Shown here one piece after another: positions 27,419-33,126 of a DNA stretch of 33,126 nucleotides. The translations under genes were made by a program, and so were the position numbers. This stretch comes from Planctomyces sp. SH-PL62. GTDB taxonomy: Bacteria > Planctomycetota > Planctomycetia > Planctomycetales > Planctomycetaceae. Below the pieces are notes generated by a model. That model ran no database searches and was not told the DNA's origin. It was given only the letters and a program-made list of their open reading frames with translations. Every line of letters begins with the position of its first letter. The stretch's first letter is position 1. The stretch covers positions 1 through 33,126 of the forward strand of contig CAMDEA010000095.1 in NCBI GenBank assembly GCA_945893045.1, written 5' to 3'.

Positions 27419-27723
27419 TCGGAAGGGAGCAGACTGGTGATCGCACCGCCCGGACCATCTTCGATAAACCAGAGTTTTTCCGGTTTTTCCGCCGACTCGA
27501 AAACTTGCAGATAATCGAGGCCAGCGTGCTGCACGGCGGAGTCCTGCAACACGGCAAGACAAGCGAGGATCGTCTCGCGACCGTACATCTCGATCGCGGC
27601 CGGAGTCGCGACGAATGGTTTCTCGGCGTTCGGCACGAACATCTCGCATGAAGCGGGATCGTCGAGCGCAATCTCCTGCGGCTGAAGCGTCGGGAGCGTG
27701 GTCACGGAAAGAGAGTTCCACAC
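27412..27723 (-). CDS. Hypothetical protein inside inverted segment
   Basis: About 103 residues from a GTG at 27723 (an alternative GTG further in would begin TTLPTLQPQEIALDDP). It ends EKLWFIEDGPGGAITSLLPSDY. Its composition is that of a real globular protein and its stop lies exactly on the inversion boundary. I do not recognise the family; similar small genes occur on plasmids and integrative elements. No good ribosome binding site precedes the GTG, and it follows the metalloprotease-like remnant by 13 bases. In the uninverted state it would lead directly into the gene at 29099. Confidence 0.5.
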   Translation of the reverse strand: MWNSLSVTTLPTLQPQEIALDDPASCEMFVPNAEKPFVATPAAIEMYGRETILACLAVLQDSAVQHAGLDYLQVFESAEKPEKLWFIEDGPGGAITSLLPSDY

Positions 27724-27736
27724 ATGCTGCGATTCG

Positions 27737-27958
27737 TCAACTGTTTTCGGACAGCTTTGCCCGCCAGCGTGACCACCACTCGGAATTCGCGGCTACCCAT
27801 CCCGCGAGTCTGCCGCCGAGACGGGCGATCTCATCCTGGAAAGAGAGCGAGTGACCGGACACCTTGTTGTGCGCACACTCGTGAAGAATTAAGGCGACGG
27901 ATTCCTCCGCAAGCGGATCGTTCCAAATGTGGGGCACGTCGATGTTCAGGCTGATGGT
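27737..27958 (-). pseudogene. Metalloprotease-like C-terminal remnant (HECAH)
   Basis: The frame reads TETISLNIDVPHIWNDPLAE, then ESVALILHECAHNKVSGHSL, with the zinc-protease motif HExxH (HECAH), and ends WSRWRAKLSENS. It looks like the last 70 or so residues of a larger protein; from memory a similar tail follows an HSP90-like ATPase domain in proteins of mobile elements, which I could not check. Upstream the homology ends at about 27958, where the DndD-like fragment begins, so most of the gene was deleted. A GTG at 27937 could start a 66-residue product. Confidence 0.5.
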
Positions 27959-29094
27959 TTCCGTACGAAAGCGGCTTTCTCACGCTCCAGACTTGCAATG
28001 TGGGCTCTCACTCCACCTAGATTTTGCTGTTCCTTTTCGATTTTGGATTCGATAATTCGTCTGCTGCGCTCGCGTTCGGCGATTTCCAGAAGCGGAAGGC
28101 CCTCGATCTTTTTCCCAAGCTCTGCGACTTGCTGCTCAAGCTGCGTGTGTTGTTGCAGGAAACCGGCAAACTTGACCCGCAAATTGTGCAAGGTCTTTGG
28201 AGCAACTGCCGCCTCATCGCGAAGCATTTGGGACCGGGCTCGTGCTCGCACGACACGTCCAAGGACTTCAGCATTCGATGCGGTTTTCAACAACTCTGCG
28301 ACCGCGGCCCACTCGGCAGATCCGCCATTGAGGGGACGATGGCAAACGCACGTGCCGCTGCTCAACAGGCCGCGCACGAAGTCCTCATTATAGGGGCTTG
28401 GGATTCGGCCACGTAAGCCGGTCTCATCCACAAAGTCGAGCGCTAACTTTGACAGTCTCGTTGAGACGACCTGAATCGCTCTTTGCCCAATCCACTTTAG
28501 AACTTCCTGTCGACACTCCGAGATTTCTGCTGCAGCCCGCTTTTTTTGCCCCTCTTTGTCGTCTCGCTGTTGCTGGATTTCTTTGGCACCTTCTGCCTCC
28601 CTAAGACCTCTCACAATTTCCTCATGCTGCTCCTTCAGCGTTGCGATGTTGCCGACCAACTGTTCTCGCAGGCTCGCCGCAGTTTCCAATTCACTCGTCT
28701 TCTTAGAGATTTGTGCTTCCAATTCCTCAATCCGAACATCGCCAGATACTTCACCAATGTCGCGATCTACGGTCTTGCATACGTCCTTAAGATCACCAAT
28801 AGCTGTTTCTGCCAACGAACAACCAAGAAGGCTTCGGATCGCATTGCCGATCTCCTTGTAATTCTTTGCAGCGGCAAAAGATTCCGCGGCTTCTCCGTCG
28901 AAGAAAAAATATCGGGCCATTTCTGGTGGGACGACGCTGGCGACGAAAGTCTCCGGAGCAGGCAGTACCTTTAGACTACCTTTTTCTAATCGGTAAGCAG
29001 CAAGCTGTGTTTTGTCTTTACCGTCGCGATCAGCGAAGAATGTTCGTTGAACGAGATACTTCTTGTTCTTGAATTCGATCTCAACGTCTACTGA
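27946..29094 (-). pseudogene. DndD/SMC-like ATPase, middle part (inverted, C-terminus lost)
   Basis: From 29094 the minus strand reads SVDVEIEFKNKKYLVQRTFF, then PPEMARYFFFDGEAAESFAA, the FFDGE motif typical of DndD-like ATPases, then a coiled coil with a zinc-hook-like turn (GTCVCHRPLNGG), then a second coiled coil, and stops after EREKAAFVRKPSA at 27946. The final third, with the signature motif, Walker B and D-loop, is missing. The stop arises where the sequence fuses to the HECAH remnant, so a deletion removed the C-terminus. An internal ATG at 28920 could start a 324-residue piece without Walker A. Confidence 0.8.
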
Positions 29095-29098
29095 TGCG

Positions 29099-29461
29099 AT
29101 GAATTTGCGAGAGGAACCCTACCACGGCAAGAAGAACTACGAGACATGGTCCGTGAACTGGTGGCTGACGAACGACCAAGAGATGTGTCGTCGCTGCCGA
29201 CAACTAGCCGTTGAGGCAAGTCACGTGGTTCTGGACTCGTCGCTCGTCTTTGACGGTAACTGGACGACTGCGGAGGCCACTCGGAATCTGCTTGCCGGCG
29301 CGCTGCGTGAGCTTGTCGGCGAACTTAACCCATTTGCGGATCAGACTTCCCTCTTCACCGACCTAATGGACTCGGCCTTGGGTGAAGTCGATTGGCATGA
29401 GATCGCCATTGAATTCTTGAAAGACGGTAGTGCGGCATTGCCGCCGAGCACCGAGTTGTGA
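29099..29461 (+). CDS. NYETW-type hypothetical protein
   Basis: A 120-residue protein starting MNLREEPYHGKKNYETWSVN, then WWLTNDQEMCRRC. The HGKKNYETW...ND motif is shared by small proteins of phages and plasmids of unknown function. There is no ribosome binding site before the ATG, and the DNA just upstream is antisense to the DndD-like gene. In the uninverted state the start would sit five bases after the stop of the 27412-27723 gene, so it was probably translated by coupling. It overlaps the next gene (GTGA). Confidence 0.7.
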   Translation: MNLREEPYHGKKNYETWSVNWWLTNDQEMCRRCRQLAVEASHVVLDSSLVFDGNWTTAEATRNLLAGALRELVGELNPFADQTSLFTDLMDSALGEVDWHEIAIEFLKDGSAALPPSTEL

Positions 29462-29796
29462 GTTCACGAGGCTTCTGGCACTCTGCCATCGTGACCTACG
29501 CTCTTTCCTTCGGCCCTGATTTCTTTTGGAATGACACGTTTGACGACGTGCTTTCTCGCAGCCCGACGAAGCGGCCAACGTCGGTTGAGCAAGCCGTCTC
29601 GCGACTTTCAGACGAGACATGGGCGAGGCTGGCGCGGGACGTCTTTCACACCGAACCGGAGTACCTCAACATCGAAACTGTTCTTGAGAGGATCGAAAAG
29701 ACCAACACCTGCCTGAATCTCGATTCGCCGGTTGAAGTCGCGATTGACCCTGAGGGGGACTTCACGGTTCTCGTTTACGACCGCGACGAGCCGTGA
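29458..29796 (+). CDS. Hypothetical accessory protein
   Basis: 112 residues from a GTG at 29458 that overlaps the preceding stop (GTGA), implying coupled translation; a later GTG at 29491 (TYALSFGPDFFWND) is the alternative. Acidic, with no membrane segment; it ends VEVAIDPEGDFTVLVYDRDE. Not recognised. It belongs to the same small operon as the NYETW gene and presumably works with it. Confidence 0.6.
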   Translation: MSSRGFWHSAIVTYALSFGPDFFWNDTFDDVLSRSPTKRPTSVEQAVSRLSDETWARLARDVFHTEPEYLNIETVLERIEKTNTCLNLDSPVEVAIDPEGDFTVLVYDRDEP

Positions 29797-29825
29797 TGTG
29801 CGTTGGATTGGTTCAGAAACAAAGC

Positions 29826-29861
29826 GAGCCTGCCCCGACACTTCTTGTATCGGTCAGGCTC
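29826..29861 (-). terminator. Terminator-like hairpin, minus strand
   Basis: A 7-bp stem, GAGCCTG/CAGGCTC, extended inside by CCGA/TCGG. On the minus strand it is followed by GCTTTGTTTCTG, which is T-rich but not a clean run. It would end the 31-codon gene just upstream and also fold in transcripts of the convergent operon. Confidence 0.5.
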
Positions 29862-29887
29862 GGCGTCGAGCGGACGCGGATTACCGG

Positions 29888-29983
29888 CTACTTCTTGTCG
29901 CTCTTGGTTTGCTCCGTCGCGGGTTGTCCCGCAGGCTTCACACCTTGCTTTGACTCGGACTTGGGATGTCCACCATTTGCCAT
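29888..29983 (-). CDS. 31-residue hydrophilic protein
   Basis: ATG at 29983 with an excellent ribosome binding site (AAAGGAGAAAAGTC before it), reading MANGGHPKSESKQGVKPAGQ, then PATEQTKSDKK and stop. The protein is Lys/Gly/Gln-rich, probably unfolded, with no membrane helix. The strong Shine-Dalgarno, divergent HTH gene and downstream hairpin make it a believable small gene. Its function is unknown; antitoxin or DNA-binding roles are possible but unsupported. Confidence 0.55.
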   Translation of the reverse strand: MANGGHPKSESKQGVKPAGQPATEQTKSDKK

Positions 29984-30093
29984 GACTTTTCTCCTTTCAT
30001 GTGAATTCGCCTCTGGAGAGGCTCTTCGATAATCCACCTTGGACTAATCCAAGACGGACTCTACGTTTTGGCTCGAAGAAAGGCAAGAGCCGA

Positions 30094-30345
30094 ATGGACA
30101 AGACGATCTACACTCGCGAATACGCCGTCGTTCTGCGGCTATTGCGTGAGGCGAGGAAGGAAGCTGGGCTGACGCAGACGGAGTTGGCGAAGAAGCTCAA
30201 ACAATCTCAGTCATTTGTCACGAAAGTCGAACGTGGCGACCGGCGGCTGGACATCATCCAATTACGGACGATGTGCCAGACTTTCGGTCTGACGCTCGCC
30301 GAGTTCGTGGCACGCCTTGAGCGGGCGCTACGGTCGCCGAAGTGA
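30094..30345 (+). CDS. XRE/Cro-type HTH transcriptional regulator
   Basis: An 83-residue protein with one helix-turn-helix: LRLLREARKEAGLTQTELAK, then KLKQSQSFVTKVERGDRRLD, then TFGLTLAEFVARLE. The length is that of the smallest XRE regulators. I chose the ATG at 30094 (MDKTIYTREY); a longer frame to 30001 would begin at a GTG among the promoter DNA of the divergent small gene. It probably binds the 110-base gap between the two divergent genes, controlling itself and the small gene, as is common on mobile elements. Confidence 0.85.
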   Translation: MDKTIYTREYAVVLRLLREARKEAGLTQTELAKKLKQSQSFVTKVERGDRRLDIIQLRTMCQTFGLTLAEFVARLERALRSPK

Positions 30346-30402
30346 TGTCCGCCGAAGCTTGGCCGAGGAGCAATTGGTGACTTCGCACATGGTATTTCTT
30401 GA

Positions 30403-30495
30403 GTTATGTGGCGAAGCTGGTTATGTGGCGTCGATTGAGTGGCGCTCTTTTCTGCCGGCTTGACGTCAAATCGAACGCCACATAACCAATCGAAC
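30403..30495. repeat. Inverted and direct repeats at end of recombinase trio
   Basis: GGTTATGTGGCG (30419-30430) pairs perfectly with CGCCACATAACC (30476-30487); one unpaired base further in, TCGATT/AATCGA extends the stem. GTTATGTGGCG also occurs directly repeated at 30403-30413 and 30420-30430 (17-base period), and AATCGAAC at 30469-30476 and 30488-30495 (19-base period). It abuts the stop codon of the last recombinase, where a RIT element is expected to end in a palindromic terminus or recombinase site. Confidence 0.6.
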
Positions 30496-31505
30496 TACAG
30501 CGTTCGCAGGAACTCCATCAGCCCTTTGTTCTCCTTCCACGGCCTGCCGCTCTTCTTTCCTTCAACTTCGCAGTTGGCCAAGGCTTTGGCCTTCATTTCC
30601 AGATCGACTTCGGCGTACACGTTGGTCGTCGTCAGCGAGACGTGTCCGAGCCAAGCTCGGATCGTGTTGATGTCCACGCCTGAGCGCAGGAGATGGGTCG
30701 CAGTCGTGTGACGAATCGTGTGCGGGCTGACCCGCTTTTTGGCCAAGGACGGCATTCGCTTCGCCGCGCGAATCGCAGAGCGCTCGACCAGCGTATGAAT
30801 GCCAAACCGCGTGATGGGTTGGCCGCAGCGATTCAGAAACACATGCTCGTTGGGACCGCGACCTTGAACCAAAGCCGACAGTTCACGAATGGTCTGCGCC
30901 CACAGAGGGCACCGACGCGGCTTGTTGCCTTTGCCTCGAATCAAGACCGACGCCAAGTCGCGACCGGGGACTTGAGGCAATGAGAGGTCGCAGATGCGAA
31001 CTTGGGCCGTTTCATCCGCCCGCGTACCAGCGTTGTACATGAACAGGAGCAAGGCGTGCTCGCGACGGCCTTGAGCAGTCGTCAGGTCCGGCGTTGCGAG
31101 CAGAGCATCCATCTCCGGCTTTTCCAAATAGGTGACCAGCGTTCGCCGTGCCTTCTTGAACGGCACGGCTCTCACCTGTCCGCACCACTCGACCAACTCC
31201 GGTGCATGCACAGCGATGAACCGAGCCAACGCGTGAATCGCAGCCAAGCGTTGGTTGCGAGTGGCAATCGAGCATCCTCGCTTCTGCTCCAATTCGCTGA
31301 GGAATTGCCGCACGCGGTCCGCCGAGACATCGGTCACCGCTAAACGATCCACTGGCTTGCGAGCACGACGAGCAACCATTGGGAGCAACAATCTCAAAGT
31401 GTCGCGGTAACTCCGCTGAGTATTTTGGGCCAGATTCCGCTCGTGGATCATGTGCTCCATCAGGAACCGGCGAACCCACGGACCGAGCAAAGAAGGATCA
31501 CGCAT
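30495..31505 (-). CDS. Tyrosine recombinase, third of RIT trio (RitC-like)
   Basis: A 336-residue protein. The N-terminal SAM-like core-binding domain (about 1-110; NLAQNTQRSYRDTLRLLLPM) precedes a catalytic domain with Arg in GTRADETAQV, HTIRHTTATHLLRSG (HxxR), LGHVSLTTTNVY with the nucleophile Tyr. All catalytic residues are present. The ATG at 31505 overlaps the previous gene's stop by 8 bases, as in RIT elements where three recombinases are made from one operon. Function: strand exchange to move the element. A longer start at 31535 is possible but unnecessary. Confidence 0.9.
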   Translation of the reverse strand: MRDPSLLGPWVRRFLMEHMIHERNLAQNTQRSYRDTLRLLLPMVARRARKPVDRLAVTDVSADRVRQFLSELEQKRGCSIATRNQRLAAIHALARFIAVHAPELVEWCGQVRAVPFKKARRTLVTYLEKPEMDALLATPDLTTAQGRREHALLLFMYNAGTRADETAQVRICDLSLPQVPGRDLASVLIRGKGNKPRRCPLWAQTIRELSALVQGRGPNEHVFLNRCGQPITRFGIHTLVERSAIRAAKRMPSLAKKRVSPHTIRHTTATHLLRSGVDINTIRAWLGHVSLTTTNVYAEVDLEMKAKALANCEVEGKKSGRPWKENKGLMEFLRTL

Positions 31506-32445
31506 GATCGGCCTCCTTGCGGGCATACCGCTCAAAGCGTTGGCCGGCCTGCTGCAACAATTCCGGCGTCATGGTGAGGTACACTTGCGTCGATGTCGGT
31601 TGCGTGTGGCCGAGATAAACGGAGAGGTGATACAGCAGACGTTGCACGTCCAGCTCCTGCCGATACCACTCCGTCAGGCGGTGAACCGCGAACGTGTGCC
31701 GCAGGTCGTGGAACCGAGGTTGGTAGCGACCGCCGTCGGAGCGTTTCACACCCGCGTGTTTCCGTAGGCGCGAGAACGCTTGATCCAACGTCCAAATGGG
31801 AATTGCCACTCCATCTCGGCCGACGAAAAATGGACTCTCGACGCCAGCCGCTGGATGGTTCACTGCCCGCCAACGCGCGTAGTCGCGAAGCACCTTCGTC
31901 AAATCCTTGCCGAGGGGAACCAGCCGAGACTTGAAGAATTTCGTTTCCCGGATGGTGAGCAAAGCATTCGGCAAATCCACGTCTGCGATCGGCAAGTCCA
32001 GTACTTCTTGACGACGCAGGCCGGCCCCATAAGCCGTGAGCAGAATGGCCCGCATTGTCGGCGGTTCGATTCGTCTGGGGTGTCGCCGGAACAACGAGAT
32101 GGCATCCAGCAATCGTCGGAGTTCCGCGCGAGAATAAATGTACGGAATGAGTGTCGGGAGCGGCTTGGGCAACTCCGTCGGCAGTGGGGCTTGGTCCACA
32201 TACCCGCGACTGACCGCGAATTGGAAAAAGACCTTGAGCGCCGAATACTTGATGTGCCAGGAGTTGGTCATCGGTCCTTTGCCGGCCAAGAACTTGGCGA
32301 CGTCTTTGACTCGAATTCTGGTGACGCGCGTCCGTGGTCCGACGGCGCGACCAAAGGACCGCAAGATGTCCTCTTTGACTTTGCACACCTCGCCGAGCGT
32401 CCGGCGGAAGGTCACGAAATGTTCGACCAGATCGTGGATGTTCAT
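31498..32445 (-). CDS. Tyrosine recombinase, second of RIT trio (RitB-like)
   Basis: A 315-residue protein. The core-binding domain (1-95, including VKDVAKFLAGKGPMTNSWHI) is followed by a catalytic domain with Arg in AGLRRQEVLDLPI, HDLRHTFAVHRL (HxxR), YLGHTQPTSTQVYLTM with the nucleophile Tyr. All catalytic residues are present. The ATG overlaps the stop of the truncated first recombinase (ATGA), and its own stop overlaps the third gene. A longer frame to 32790 runs antiframe through the first recombinase and is rejected. Confidence 0.9.
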   Translation of the reverse strand: MNIHDLVEHFVTFRRTLGEVCKVKEDILRSFGRAVGPRTRVTRIRVKDVAKFLAGKGPMTNSWHIKYSALKVFFQFAVSRGYVDQAPLPTELPKPLPTLIPYIYSRAELRRLLDAISLFRRHPRRIEPPTMRAILLTAYGAGLRRQEVLDLPIADVDLPNALLTIRETKFFKSRLVPLGKDLTKVLRDYARWRAVNHPAAGVESPFFVGRDGVAIPIWTLDQAFSRLRKHAGVKRSDGGRYQPRFHDLRHTFAVHRLTEWYRQELDVQRLLYHLSVYLGHTQPTSTQVYLTMTPELLQQAGQRFERYARKEADHA

Positions 32446-32738
32446 AGTAGGCCCTCCAGATCGAAGTCTCCGACGCTGCGCAGGGCGGCCAAATCCACCT
32501 TGGCATAGATAGCAGTCGTGTCGACCGACTGGTGTCCCAAGTGGTCGCCGATTTCTTTGAGGGACAAACCCTTCGCCAGCAAGTTGCGAGCACACGCATG
32601 GCGCAGCACATGAGCACCGTAGTGGGGCAACGTCAGTCCCAGCGCGTGCAAGCGCCGGCTGACCATCCCGCCCACGGTCGCGAGATGCATGGGACGAAAA
32701 CTGACTCGACTGCCAAGGACGTAGGAGCCACTCGCGTA
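32442..32738 (-). pseudogene. Tyrosine recombinase, first of RIT trio, C-terminal remnant
   Basis: Only the last 95 or so residues remain: SFRPMHLATVGGMVSRRLHA, then HVLRHACARNLLAKG (HxxR), LGHQSVDTTAIYAKVD with the Tyr. The core-binding domain and first catalytic Arg are missing; the frame meets a stop at 32739-32741, and the conjugation-protein remnant on the other strand begins at about 32700. The truncation suggests the trio cannot transpose as a complete RIT element, though the second and third genes are intact. An ATG at 32690 could start an 82-residue piece. Confidence 0.75.
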
Positions 32739-33087
32739 TCAGGCAAGAACGCAGGAACGTCTCGCGCGCCAGGCGAGACGCAATTAACAAGGTCCACCGG
32801 AGACCAATCGAGCACGACGAATTCCGAGTCCGAGAAGACCGCTCACAGCCACGGTCAGAGCCATACCGTCGGTGAGGTCTTGGTGCCGATCCACGAAACC
32901 TTTGACGAAGTCTCGAAGACCTACTTCAACCCCCAGGAGCAACAACTGAAATGGGAAGGTCTGGTGCGCGGGCTTCCCAGGGTGTGCCAATTTTGCCTGG
33001 CGCGATGAATACAGAGTTGTCAGAATGAGGTTGAAAATGTTCGGAACCTCTTTCTGGAGTCGATCATGGATGATGTCCCACAAGTGA
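32700..33087 (+). pseudogene. TraG/VirD4-like conjugation ATPase, C-terminal remnant
   Basis: The frame gives a Ser/Thr/Gly/His-rich linker (SGKNAGTSRAPGETQLTRST, HSHGQSHTVG), then VLVPIHETFDEVSKTYFNPQ, then EQQLKWEGLVRGL. A polar linker followed by such a helical tail is found at the C-terminus of TraG-like conjugative ATPases of mobile elements. After RGL the reading frame must shift near 32966-32975 to continue FAWRDEYRVVRMRLK to a stop at 33085-33087; unshifted it ends at 33008. The ATPase domain is absent. Identification rests on the tail only. Confidence 0.4.
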
Positions 33088-33126
33088 AATCCGAGTTGTT
33101 GATGCCAGCGGTTCGGGAGCAGGTGG
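33066..33126 (+). CDS. Hypothetical protein, N-terminus only
   Basis: ATG at 33066 with GGAG about 8 bases upstream, reading MDDVPQVKSELLMPAVREQV to the window edge. It overlaps the last 22 bases of the shifted conjugation-gene frame, suggesting an operon. Too short to identify. Confidence 0.45.
   Translation, partial: MDDVPQVKSELLMPAVREQV

Larger units (their letters stand above)
27412..29094. other. Inverted segment between short inverted repeats
   Basis: The boundaries are TCAGTAG at 27412-27418 and CTACTGA at 29088-29094, within a longer imperfect match, CGCnTCAGTAGnCG. Flipping the segment would (a) join the DndD-like N-terminus to its middle in frame at Ser-Val, and (b) place the stop of the minus-strand gene 27412-27723 five bases before the ATG at 29099, rebuilding an operon. 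Both breakpoints therefore agree on one clean inversion of 1,683 bases. Confidence 0.8.

Noticed and set aside
27419..27651. Continuation of the DndD-like N-terminal frame to 27651
   Set aside because: After the inversion point the frame is antisense to the 27412-27723 gene; the true continuation is on the other strand.
30403..30495. GTTATGTGGCG repeats considered as integron attC sites
   Set aside because: They do not fit the GTTRRRY core, and no integron-type integrase with its extra domain is evident; placement at the end of the recombinase trio fits a RIT terminus better.

Overview
The window looks like planctomycete (Planctomycetota) chromosome carrying an eroded mobile island. Evidence for the phylum: a giant Gly-rich/PKD surface protein with an N-terminal YEDRVLLAA motif (a variant of the planctomycete LEPRxLL type), a Ser/Thr kinase-WD40 protein coupled to an ECF sigma factor, a secreted PVC-type cytochrome c/dehydrogenase-like protein, a TAT-exported Gfo/Idh/MocA oxidoreductase, and many hairpin-type dispersed repeats. 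No rRNA, intact tRNA or CRISPR array was found.

Layout. 1-2820: a gene cut by the left edge, an IS110-family transposase with a structured 300-base leader that may encode a bridge RNA, then mostly non-coding DNA and a decayed gene. 2887-4551: a membrane-anchored coiled-coil protein with DUF4041 and GIY-YIG/T5orf172 domains. 4552-5943: a gene graveyard with fragments of a REP-type (IS200-like) transposase, a TIR domain and a DUF900 alpha/beta hydrolase whose catalytic core is replaced by a 120-base inverted-repeat element. 6122-23023: housekeeping and envelope genes on the minus strand: secreted isochorismatase-like hydrolase; a ~2,520-residue surface protein (one frameshift, 738-base internal tandem repeat); kinase-WD40 protein; ECF sigma factor whose stop overlaps the kinase start; oxidoreductase; and a SpoIIE-type phosphatase with a degenerate receiver domain. 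23024-26365: plus-strand cytochrome c protein with a palindromic repeat inserted in frame.

26461 to the right edge: an accessory island. Its left border is a 42-base 3' fragment of a tRNA-Lys(CUU) gene, the usual scar of integration into a tRNA. Inside are a DndD/SMC-like ATPase gene split by a 1.68-kb inversion between short inverted repeats, a metalloprotease-like C-terminal remnant, three small accessory genes, a 31-codon gene divergent from an HTH regulator, a trio of overlapping tyrosine recombinase genes of the RIT type (the first truncated), and a frameshifted tail of a conjugation-type ATPase.

The strongest candidate for something new is the inversion. Flipping 27412-29094 in thought restores the DndD-like reading frame exactly and also rejoins a two-gene operon at the other breakpoint. 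It is either a recent rearrangement or a switchable element in a defence-like locus. The DndD-like gene also lost its C-terminal third, so in this copy the locus is probably defective in either orientation.
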